Part shown: in pieces, positions 1-5,277 of the stretch
Position numbering within the stretch: position 1 is the first letter of the stretch
How the letters are laid out: every line of letters begins with the position of its first letter
Notes under the pieces: model-generated
Told to the model about the DNA's origin: nothing
The model's database searches: none
The model's input: only the letters and a program-made list of their open reading frames with translations
Program-made: the position numbers and the translations under genes
Assembly: GCA_002722095.1 (NCBI GenBank)
Contig: PBKG01000014.1
Span: 56,883-62,159 of the forward strand
DNA: 5,277 nt
From: Rhodospirillaceae bacterium
GTDB taxonomy: Bacteria > Pseudomonadota > Alphaproteobacteria > UBA8366
Direction: 5' to 3'

Positions 1-732
1 TTCGCGCGCCTCGGATACGATGTTTGGAGTATGGATCACGAGGGTTATGGATTTTCCGGCCTGCGGGAGGGTGAAAATTCCAATATTGCCTCCGGCGTCG
101 TCGACCTTGAACTGGCATCCGAAATCATGGCCAAGGAAACCGGGGTCACTGCGTACGCGTTTTCTGGCCAATCTTCCGGAGCGTTGCGGGCGGCCGCATT
201 TGCCGAAGCTCATCCGGAGCGGGTGACCAAGCTTATCTTAGGTGCCATGGTTTGGACCGGCGAAGGATCTCCGACCTTGAAGGAGCGTGCCAAGAAACTC
301 GATCAGTGGCGCTCCAACAATAAGCGCCCCGTCGATCAGGCTTTTTTCGAAACCATCTTCAGCCGAGATGTAGAGGGGCTCGCCGATCAGGAGGTCGCCA
401 AAGCTATGGCGGTGTCCGAGAGTCGGTTTGCCGGTTTCGTGCCGACGGGAACCTATTTGGACATGTGCGCGAATTTGCCCGTGTGCGATCCGGAAAAGAT
501 TGGTTGTCCGGTAATGATCGTGCGCGGTGAGCATGACGGAATCGCGTCGCCGGAAGATTTGATAGCGTTTTACGAAAAGCTTCCGAATAAAGATAAAATT
601 TTCATCACTATGGCCGGCCAAGCCCATGCAACGTTGCTCGGGTACAACCGGCATCGGGCAATTCATCTCTTCCACAATTTTCTGTCTTTGCCTGAACGTC
701 GAGACCCGCTTTACCAAAAGGAAAATCGATAA
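1..732 (+). CDS. alpha/beta-fold serine hydrolase, 5'-truncated by window edge (hydrolase 1)
   Basis: Frame 1 is open from the first base to TAA at 730-732, giving 243 residues without a start; the ATG at 31 is internal. Aligned with hydrolase 2 (3378-4286), the first visible residues FARLG match its FAELG at residue 68, so about 67 N-terminal residues, with the first strands and the oxyanion HG motif, lie outside the window. Visible in fragment numbering: DHEGYG (12-17), nucleophile elbow GQSSG (56-60, Ser58), cap-region WTGEGSPTL (85-93), a block with two Cys (148-168, Cys156 and Cys162), acid loop RGEHDG with Asp179, and GQAH with His209. The triad is therefore complete. No signal peptide can be judged, but the paralogue looks cytosolic. 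The protein has a slightly longer C-terminal tail than hydrolase 2. It is first in a probable operon, 21 nt before an aldo/keto reductase. A Ser nucleophile points to an esterase, lactonase, thioesterase or C-C hydrolase; the substrate is unknown. Confidence 0.9.
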   Translation, partial: FARLGYDVWSMDHEGYGFSGLREGENSNIASGVVDLELASEIMAKETGVTAYAFSGQSSGALRAAAFAEAHPERVTKLILGAMVWTGEGSPTLKERAKKLDQWRSNNKRPVDQAFFETIFSRDVEGLADQEVAKAMAVSESRFAGFVPTGTYLDMCANLPVCDPEKIGCPVMIVRGEHDGIASPEDLIAFYEKLPNKDKIFITMAGQAHATLLGYNRHRAIHLFHNFLSLPERRDPLYQKENR

Positions 733-742
733 ATCCAAACTT

Positions 743-747
743 GGGAA
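743..747 (+). promoter_or_regulatory. ribosome binding site of the first aldo/keto reductase
   Basis: GGGAA lies 6 nt before the ATG at 754, in the 21-nt gap after the hydrolase 1 stop. It is a modest Shine-Dalgarno match, and it supports this ATG, as does end-to-end alignment with the second reductase. Confidence 0.5.
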
Positions 748-753
748 CACCGC

Positions 754-1740
754 ATGCGATACAGAAATATCGGTGATAGCGATCTGAAGGTGTCCGTAAC
801 CGGGATTGGCTGCGCCATACTCTCAGGCGCTTACGGTCCGCGTGATGAAGAGAAAGCCGCCAAAGCAGTGAGGTCGGCGTTGGACCTCGGCATTACGTAT
901 TTCGATAGTTCGGACGCCTACGGTAACGGGCATAACGAAGAGTTCTTACGGCAGACCCTCGGAAACGAAATGAGCCAGGTGGTTGTGGGAACGAAGTTCG
1001 GAAATATTCGCGGACCTAATGGCGAGCGCGGCGGAACCAACGGCAATCCGGATTATGTGCCGGTTGCCTGCGAAGCCAGTCTGAAGCGATTGGGTGTGGA
1101 TACCATCGACCTATACACTCTGCACCGAATTGACCCCGAAGTGCCGATTGAGGATACGGTCGGCGCTATGGGTCGGCTCGTTGAAGAAGGCAAGGTCCGG
1201 TATATCGGGTTATGCGAAGCCAGTGCCGATACTCTAAAACGTGCGTCCCAAGTCGCTAAAATCTCGACATTGCAGATGGAATATTCGCTTTGGACCAGGG
1301 ATGTGGAAGCGGACATCCTTCCCGCATGCCGTAAACTCGGTATTGAGTTTGTCGCATATGCTCCGCTTGGACGTGGATTTTTAGCCGGCACGATTCGAAC
1401 GACAGATGATATCGCCGAAGACGACCGGCGCAACGATCATCCTCGGTTTCACGAAGAAAATCTGAACAAGAATGTAGAACTGCTGCGTGCCCTTGATGGC
1501 ATTGCCGGTGGGCGCGGAGTGACCCCAAGTCAGGTCGCATTGGCTTGGCTAATGTCGCGCGGCGAAGATATTTTGCCCATTCCGGCAACGCTCAACCCTC
1601 TTCATATGAATGAGAATGTCGAAGCTGCGGAGTTGTCATTGAACGACGGAGAGCTTGCAAAGTTGGACCAGGCTTTTCCGCCAGGCGTTACCGCCGGCAC
1701 CCGCTATCCCGAAAAACAGATGCATTTGATGGCACAGTAA
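754..1740 (+). CDS. aldo/keto reductase, AKR13-like (reductase 1)
   Basis: This 328-residue protein is a full-length (beta/alpha)8-barrel NAD(P)H-dependent carbonyl reductase, presumably cytosolic. The catalytic tetrad is visible as Asp51 and Tyr56 (FDSSDAYGNGH), Lys81 (GTKFGN) and His124 (LHRIDP). Family signatures follow: GKVRYIGLCEA (146-156), QMEYSLWTRDVE (174-185), YAPLGRGFLAG (202-212) and the C-terminal GTRYPE (315-320). These resemble the AKR13/YakC-type group, which reduces aldehydes and ketones. The usual basic loop for the NADPH 2'-phosphate (roughly GTKRRKYLEEN in that group, from memory) reads ATLNPLHMNEN here and has no basic residues, so cofactor preference may be altered. The gene is 21 nt downstream of hydrolase 1 and 1 nt upstream of its paralogue, which suggests one transcript. 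A hand count of the ungapped alignment with the paralogue gives about 171 of 328 identical residues. The family call is secure; the substrate is unknown. Confidence 0.95.
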   Translation: MRYRNIGDSDLKVSVTGIGCAILSGAYGPRDEEKAAKAVRSALDLGITYFDSSDAYGNGHNEEFLRQTLGNEMSQVVVGTKFGNIRGPNGERGGTNGNPDYVPVACEASLKRLGVDTIDLYTLHRIDPEVPIEDTVGAMGRLVEEGKVRYIGLCEASADTLKRASQVAKISTLQMEYSLWTRDVEADILPACRKLGIEFVAYAPLGRGFLAGTIRTTDDIAEDDRRNDHPRFHEENLNKNVELLRALDGIAGGRGVTPSQVALAWLMSRGEDILPIPATLNPLHMNENVEAAELSLNDGELAKLDQAFPPGVTAGTRYPEKQMHLMAQ

Positions 1741-1741
1741 T

Positions 1742-2728
1742 ATGAGACGGAAACCATTCGGTAAAACCGACCTAGAAATCTCGCCACTCGGCTTCGGCAG
1801 TTCGCTCTTGTCGGGCGGTTATGGCGAGCGCGATGACGATCGTTCCCTAGAAACGATCCACGCGGCGATTGCGTGCGGACTTAACTTCTTCGACACAGCG
1901 GATGCCTATGGCAACGGTCATAGCGAAACCTTGTTGGCGAAGGCGCTCAAGGAACATGATGGAAACTTTGTCGTCGGCACCAAGTTTGGCAATTTGCGTG
2001 GAGATGACGGTGCTTATAGCGGCGTCGACGGCCGGCCGGAGAAAGTGGCCGAGTATTGCGATGGCAGCCTGAAAAGGCTCGATCGAGAAGTGCTTGATCT
2101 CTACTACCTTCATCGGATCGATCCGAATGTACCTATAGAAGATACGGTCGGGGCTATGGCGCGGCTCGTGGAGGCCGGCAAGGTACGTTACCTTGGCCTT
2201 TGCGAGGCAGGTGCGGACACGCTTCGCCGTGCCCATGCGGTTCATCCCATTACCGCGTTACAGACCGAATATTCTCTTTGGACCCGCGATGTGGAAGCGG
2301 CGACGCTGCCTACATGTCGCGAATTGGGAATCGCATTGGTTGCCTATGCACCACTCGGACGCGGATTCTTGACGGGTGCAATTAAGAGCGATTCGGATTT
2401 TAACAGTAACGACCGGCGGCCCAACTTCCCGCGGTTTAGCGGCGAGAATCTGGCGCGCAATCTCGAATTGTTGGCACCGTTGGAAGCAATGGCGGGGGAA
2501 AAGGGCGTGTCGACTTCGGAAATTGCACTGGCTTGGGTTCTGGCCCAGGGCGATGAAGTGACGCCCATTTTCGGGACTATGAATCGGAAGCACCTGGATG
2601 CAAACGTTGCCGCCCTTAATGTTGAATTGAGTGCGGACGAAATCAAAACTTTGGAAAAGGTTTTCGCTCCTGGTGCGGCGACCGGCAATCGCTATCCTGA
2701 CAAGCGCATGCACCTCGTTTCGGCATAA
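1742..2728 (+). CDS. aldo/keto reductase, AKR13-like (reductase 2, paralogue of the preceding gene)
   Basis: At 328 residues it is exactly as long as reductase 1 and aligns without gaps at about 52% identity (hand count), so the pair arose by an old duplication. The tetrad sits at the same positions: Asp51, Tyr56, Lys81, His124. Other signatures are GLCEA (152-156), TEYSLWTRDVE (175-185), YAPLGRGFLTG (202-212) and GNRYPD (315-320). The cofactor loop reads GTMNRKHLDAN, keeping two basic residues (Arg282, Lys283) that reductase 1 lacks. The start is fixed by alignment. The ATG follows the reductase 1 stop by one base and has no strong Shine-Dalgarno sequence, so translation probably depends on reinitiation after the upstream gene. 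It is last in the operon, since the next gene is convergent. The likely role is NAD(P)H-dependent reduction of an aldehyde or ketone with a different substrate or cofactor range from reductase 1. Confidence 0.95.
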   Translation: MRRKPFGKTDLEISPLGFGSSLLSGGYGERDDDRSLETIHAAIACGLNFFDTADAYGNGHSETLLAKALKEHDGNFVVGTKFGNLRGDDGAYSGVDGRPEKVAEYCDGSLKRLDREVLDLYYLHRIDPNVPIEDTVGAMARLVEAGKVRYLGLCEAGADTLRRAHAVHPITALQTEYSLWTRDVEAATLPTCRELGIALVAYAPLGRGFLTGAIKSDSDFNSNDRRPNFPRFSGENLARNLELLAPLEAMAGEKGVSTSEIALAWVLAQGDEVTPIFGTMNRKHLDANVAALNVELSADEIKTLEKVFAPGAATGNRYPDKRMHLVSA

Positions 2729-2740
2729 AAATTAATTTTT
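2727..2740. repeat. 14-nt perfect A/T palindrome across two convergent stop codons
   Basis: AAAAATTAATTTTT is its own reverse complement. It contains the last two bases of the reductase 2 TAA (2726-2728) and the whole stop codon of the opposite-strand GST (2732-2734). Being pure A/T, it cannot form a stable GC hairpin. It gives a T-run on both strands, so a weak bidirectional termination role is possible but unproven. Confidence 0.6.
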
Positions 2741-3316
2741 GAGTGCGAGGTTTTGTCGGCATGCTTTTAGCCATCGTGTCAAAGCCGGTCGTGAAGAGAG
2801 ATCGAATCCACCTTCGTGGGCAAACTGTGTATAAGCCAGAAGCGCAATGTCGGCCAAACTAAATGCGTTGCCAACGAACCAGTCTCGGTCGATCAAATGA
2901 TTTTCCATTTGTTCCAGTGCTGCCTCGCCGCGTTCGACCCTCCAACTTTCGCGTTCCTCTGAAGATTTGTTCAGGTAAAGCATTTGAAACCGGCAAACCG
3001 CGATATAGGGTTCGTGGCTGTATTGTTCCCAAAATAGCCATCGATCGATTTCAGCTTGAGCAAAAGGGTCTTCGGGAAGGAGGGTGCTGCCGTGCGCCAG
3101 ATACCGAATAATGGCGTTGGATTGCGCCAGAACACGGCCATCGTCGAATTGCACGACCGGGACTTGGCCGTGAGGATTCAGCGCTAGAAAAGCTTCCGTT
3201 TGAGTTTGTCCTTTAAGAATATCGATGTCGATCCAGTCATACACGACGCCGGTGATGTCCGCGGTATATTTCACTTTGAGGCAATTACCGGAAATTTTGT
3301 CGCCAAAAATTTTCAT
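2732..3316 (-). CDS. glutathione S-transferase family protein
   Basis: This 194-residue protein has the two-domain cytosolic GST fold. The N-terminal thioredoxin-like domain (about 1-75) shows KISGNCLKVK, with Ser9 the candidate glutathione-activating residue and Cys12 nearby. It also has NPHGQVPVV with the cis-Pro at 53 and the gamma-glutamyl contact AQSNAIIRYLA (Gln65, Ser66). The helical C-terminal domain (about 88-185) carries FSLADIAL (152-159), the N-capping motif with Asp156. The length is slightly short for a typical GST of about 200 residues, and the C-terminus ends without the usual PGF-like motif. The start at 3316 was chosen because MKIFGDK begins the fold and GGAAAGGG stands 6 nt upstream; an in-frame start at 3571 would add 85 non-GST residues overlapping hydrolase 2. 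The gene is divergent from hydrolase 2 and convergent with reductase 2. GSH conjugation, dehalogenation or isomerisation are all possible; the class is not assigned. Confidence 0.93.
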   Translation of the reverse strand: MKIFGDKISGNCLKVKYTADITGVVYDWIDIDILKGQTQTEAFLALNPHGQVPVVQFDDGRVLAQSNAIIRYLAHGSTLLPEDPFAQAEIDRWLFWEQYSHEPYIAVCRFQMLYLNKSSEERESWRVERGEAALEQMENHLIDRDWFVGNAFSLADIALLAYTQFAHEGGFDLSSRPALTRWLKACRQNLALKN

Positions 3317-3322
3317 CGCTTG

Positions 3323-3330
3323 CCCTTTCC
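3323..3330 (-). promoter_or_regulatory. ribosome binding site of the GST gene
   Basis: The minus strand reads GGAAAGGG with a 6-nt spacer to the ATG at 3316. This decides the GST start against the longer open frame that reaches 3571. Confidence 0.65.
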
Positions 3331-3335
3331 ATATA

Positions 3336-3360
3336 AGCCTAAAATTATAGCCTAGAATTA
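3336..3360. repeat. 12-nt direct repeat, period 13, in the divergent GST/hydrolase 2 control region
   Basis: AGCCTAAAATTA (3336-3347) and AGCCTAGAATTA (3349-3360) match at 11 of 12 positions and are separated by a single T. They occupy the centre of the only real intergenic region between divergent genes (3317-3377). The first copy overlaps the minus-strand TATAAT, and each copy also holds a -10-like hexamer on the plus strand (TAAAAT, TAGAAT). A period of 13 bp is not an integral number of helical turns, so binding to one DNA face is not assured. An operator or a duplicated promoter core are both plausible. Confidence 0.5.
3344..3349 (-). promoter_or_regulatory. candidate -10 element for the GST gene
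   Basis: The minus strand reads TATAAT, a perfect sigma70 -10 hexamer, 27 nt upstream of the GST ATG. It would give a leader of roughly 20 nt that includes the ribosome binding site. No TTGACA-like -35 is seen at 16-18 bp spacing (the minus strand there reads about aactcc), so the promoter may be weak or activator-dependent. Confidence 0.5.
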
Positions 3361-3363
3361 GAT

Positions 3364-3370
3364 AAGGGAG
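3364..3370 (+). promoter_or_regulatory. ribosome binding site of hydrolase 2, supporting a GTG start
   Basis: AAGGGAG lies 7 nt before GTG at 3378. The frame has a TAA at 3363-3365, so GTG is the only start codon available before Met20, and starting at Met20 would lose conserved-looking N-terminal sequence. Confidence 0.7.
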
Positions 3371-3377
3371 TTGCGCC

Positions 3378-4286
3378 GTGAGCGACATTTGGAGCCGCGA
3401 ATATTGGGCCCGTAAAGGCGATGTCAAACTATTCATGTACCGCAAACGCAAGGATGCGCCGAGTGCCGAAAGTGCGCGGTTGCCTATTCTTTTCCTTGTG
3501 CACGGGTCTTCGTTTAGCGGTCCGACGAGCTTTGATCTAACGGTCGATGGCGGCAATGAATATTCCACCATGGATACCTTCGCCGAACTGGGTTTCGACG
3601 TATGGACACTGGATCATGAGGGATATGGCCGGTCCGACCGTACCGACGGTTGGTCCGACATTTCGTCCGGCGTGGAAGACCTGAAGGCGGGGATGGGCGT
3701 CATCGAATATGAAACCGGGCAAACAAAGGCATCTTTTTATGGCCAATCCTCGGGTGCTCTTCGCGCCGCGGCATTTGCCGAGGTTGAACCGTCGCGTGTG
3801 GAAAGGTTGGTATTAGACGCTTTTGTCTGGACTGGAGAAGGCTCGCCGACCTTGGCGAAGCGGAGCGAGGGGTTGGATAGTTTTCGCGCCAGTAATACCA
3901 GGCCAGTTGATGCGGAATTTTATCGTTCGATTTTGACCCGTGACGGACCCGGCATGGCGGATCCCGCGATCGGTGATTTGATTGCCGAACAAGAGCTGAA
4001 ATACGGGGAAACGGTGCCAACCGGCACCTATCTCGATATGTGCGCCAACCTGCCGGTGTGCGATCCGGAAAAAATCGACTGCCCGGTGTTATTAATGCGT
4101 GGAGAGAATGATGGCATCGCGACCGAAGAGGATTGTCTTAACTTCTTCGTAAAACTGCCGAACAAAGACAAGCAGTTCATAATTCTGACGGGGCAGGCAC
4201 ATGTCGGCACTTTCGGTTTCAACAAAGGCCGCTTTAACCATGTGCTGAAAGCATTCTTAACTATGCCAAAACGAATGGATAGATGA
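3378..4286 (+). CDS. alpha/beta-fold serine hydrolase, complete (hydrolase 2)
   Basis: This 302-residue protein starts at GTG behind a good ribosome binding site. It has no signal peptide or membrane segment, so it is probably cytosolic. In order it shows strand-loop LFLVHGSS (38-45) with the HG oxyanion-hole motif at 42-43; LDHEGYGRS (78-86); nucleophile elbow GQSSG (122-126) with Ser124; a cap region with WTGEGSPTL (151-159) and the two-Cys block (213-233, Cys222 and Cys228); acid loop RGENDG with Asp245; and GQAH with His275. The Ser-Asp-His triad is complete. Ser rather than Asp as nucleophile argues against a dehalogenase or epoxide hydrolase. It is paralogous to hydrolase 1 along the whole visible length with one small gap. 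It is divergent from the GST across 61 bp and may be co-controlled with it. Its stop is one base from the convergent cobC stop. The substrate (ester, lactone, thioester or C-C bond) is unknown. Confidence 0.95.
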   Translation: MSDIWSREYWARKGDVKLFMYRKRKDAPSAESARLPILFLVHGSSFSGPTSFDLTVDGGNEYSTMDTFAELGFDVWTLDHEGYGRSDRTDGWSDISSGVEDLKAGMGVIEYETGQTKASFYGQSSGALRAAAFAEVEPSRVERLVLDAFVWTGEGSPTLAKRSEGLDSFRASNTRPVDAEFYRSILTRDGPGMADPAIGDLIAEQELKYGETVPTGTYLDMCANLPVCDPEKIDCPVLLMRGENDGIATEEDCLNFFVKLPNKDKQFIILTGQAHVGTFGFNKGRFNHVLKAFLTMPKRMDR

Positions 4287-4287
4287 A

Positions 4288-5277
4288 CTAACCGCCGAAT
4301 TGGCCAAGGGCGGCATCCAATCGAGTCATTTGATCTTCTTCCTCCGGCAACCCGAAGCGCAGAAATTTGGGTTGGTTTTCGAAGGCACGGGTTAGGATTC
4401 CGTTGATCGCGAGGTGACGGTAAAGATCGTGTGCGTTGTCGTGTTGCCCCAAGCGAAATAGGTTTGTACCGCCTTTGGATTCGATTCCATTTCGGACAAG
4501 CAATGCGTTCATCGCTTTTGCCCGGCGATCCAGCGTTTCGCGCGCCAATTGTTGCCAATCGCGATCGGCCATGGCCGTTCGCCCGATTTCGAGGGCCGGG
4601 CCGCTCACAGGCCAGGGACCGAGAGCGGTCCGAAGTTCCGATACCAATTCTTTATGGGCGAGTGCAAATCCAAGCCGGAGCCCTGCAAGACCAAAAAATT
4701 TACCGAATGAACGCAGTACGCAAAGGCCTTCGACGCCGGCGTCTGCGGCGACGCTGATCTCGGGCGCGACGTCGGCAAAGGCTTCATCTACCACCAGCAA
4801 ACCGCCCGCGTGCGTTTGACCCTCAGCTAAAGTAAGCAATCCGTCGCGGGGTCTCCGTCGGCCATCTGGATTGTTGGGATTGGTAACGACGACAACGGTA
4901 AAGTCGCCCCACTCGGGCAATTCGGATATTTCGGTCACTTCGTGTCCAGCGGCTTGCCACGCAGTGGCATGTTCCGCATAGGTTGGCCCGACAATTCCAA
5001 CCGTCCCAGGCTCGCGCAGCCAAGGAAGCCACTGAATTAAGGATTGTGTGCCCGGTGCTGGAATCACAGCCTCTATTTCGGAACATTCGAAGTACTGTTG
5101 TGCGGCTTCGATGCAGGCGTGCTCGAGGTCCTGATCTGGGAGATTTTGCCAGAGTACTTCCGGTATCTCAGGTATCGGATAAGCGTTTGGATTTATGCCT
5201 GTCGAAAGGTCGAGCCAACCCTCGTACGGAATGCCAAATTCTTTCTCCGCATGTGCCAGGGCGCCGCCATGGCGGGG
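4288..5277 (-). CDS. cobC: threonine-phosphate decarboxylase (CobC-type, cobalamin synthesis), N-terminus cut by window edge
   Basis: The minus-strand frame is open from the window edge to TAG at 4290-4288, giving 329 residues; the GTG at 5067 is internal. This is a fold-type I PLP enzyme related to histidinol-phosphate aminotransferase. It decarboxylates L-threonine-O-3-phosphate to (R)-1-aminopropan-2-yl phosphate, the aminopropanol linker of cobalamin. In fragment numbering the family markers are HGGALAHA (3-10), WLDLSTGINP (21-30), PAPGTQS (73-79), GPTYAEH (97-103), NPNNPDG (133-139), Asp164 in VVDEAFAD, PLP lysine Lys193 in RSFGKFFGLAGLRLGF, GPWPVSGPA (220-228) and Arg307 in LRFGLP. The HGG motif is normally within a few residues of the start, so only a handful of residues are missing. 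In many alphaproteobacteria cobC lies beside the cobinamide synthase gene (cobD/cbiB), which would be expected beyond the right edge. The link to the hydrolase/reductase cluster is probably positional only. Other aminotransferases of the family are less likely given the N-terminal HGG and STGINP motifs. Confidence 0.92.
   Translation of the reverse strand, partial: PRHGGALAHAEKEFGIPYEGWLDLSTGINPNAYPIPEIPEVLWQNLPDQDLEHACIEAAQQYFECSEIEAVIPAPGTQSLIQWLPWLREPGTVGIVGPTYAEHATAWQAAGHEVTEISELPEWGDFTVVVVTNPNNPDGRRRPRDGLLTLAEGQTHAGGLLVVDEAFADVAPEISVAADAGVEGLCVLRSFGKFFGLAGLRLGFALAHKELVSELRTALGPWPVSGPALEIGRTAMADRDWQQLARETLDRRAKAMNALLVRNGIESKGGTNLFRLGQHDNAHDLYRHLAINGILTRAFENQPKFLRFGLPEEEDQMTRLDAALGQFGG

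Noticed and set aside
238..750. Long antisense open frame (170 codons) opposite hydrolase 1
   Set aside because: It is a shadow of a clearly conserved coding gene, with low-complexity, domain-free translation and no ribosome binding site support.
3317..3571. N-terminal extension of the GST open frame to an upstream start at 3571
   Set aside because: The extra 85 residues lack GST character, overlap hydrolase 2 antisense, and a good ribosome binding site with the canonical N-terminus marks 3316 as the start.
3378..4286. Haloalkane dehalogenase or epoxide hydrolase identity for the hydrolases, suggested by the GST neighbour
   Set aside because: Those enzymes use an Asp nucleophile; both proteins here have Ser in GQSSG.
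4292..4313. CCGCC...GGCGG inverted repeat as a terminator after hydrolase 2
   Set aside because: The stem is only 5 bp with a 12-nt loop, has no following T-run, and lies in cobC coding sequence.
4028..4558. Antisense open frame (176 codons) spanning the end of hydrolase 2 and cobC
   Set aside because: It crosses two real genes in other frames and its translation is Arg/Pro/Ser-rich with no recognisable domain.
4288..5067. cobC starting at the GTG at 5067 (259 residues)
   Set aside because: The frame stays open to the window edge and the upstream 70 codons encode conserved CobC motifs (HGGALAHA, WLDLSTGINP), so the GTG is an internal Val.

Overview
The window is about 5.3 kb of densely coded bacterial chromosome with moderate G+C and almost no intergenic DNA. 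The CobC-type threonine-phosphate decarboxylase at the right end, the GTG start and the general style of the GST and aldo/keto reductases suggest a proteobacterium, most likely an alphaproteobacterium. That is inferred from protein character only; no rRNA or other marker gene is present.

Layout, left to right: (1) the 3' part of an alpha/beta-hydrolase gene (1-732, +), cut by the window edge; (2) and (3) two tandem paralogous aldo/keto reductases of 328 residues each (754-1740 and 1742-2728, +), very probably in one operon with the hydrolase; (4) a convergent glutathione S-transferase (2732-3316, -); (5) a 61-bp divergent control region holding a 12-nt direct repeat; (6) a complete second alpha/beta-hydrolase (3378-4286, +), paralogous to the first; (7) a convergent, nearly complete cobC-like gene (4288-5277, -), cut by the right edge. 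No tRNA, rRNA, CRISPR array, insertion sequence or transposase was seen.

The point of interest is the block from 1 to 4286. Two serine alpha/beta-hydrolase paralogues bracket two aldo/keto reductase paralogues and a GST. All catalytic residues are intact. Corresponding proteins have diverged substantially, but both hydrolases keep an identical 21-residue block with two cysteines. This looks like an accessory catabolic or detoxification cassette: a hydrolase cleaves an ester, lactone or similar bond, aldo/keto reductases reduce a carbonyl, and a GST handles an electrophile. The substrate cannot be read from the sequence. cobC belongs to cobalamin synthesis and is probably an unrelated neighbour.
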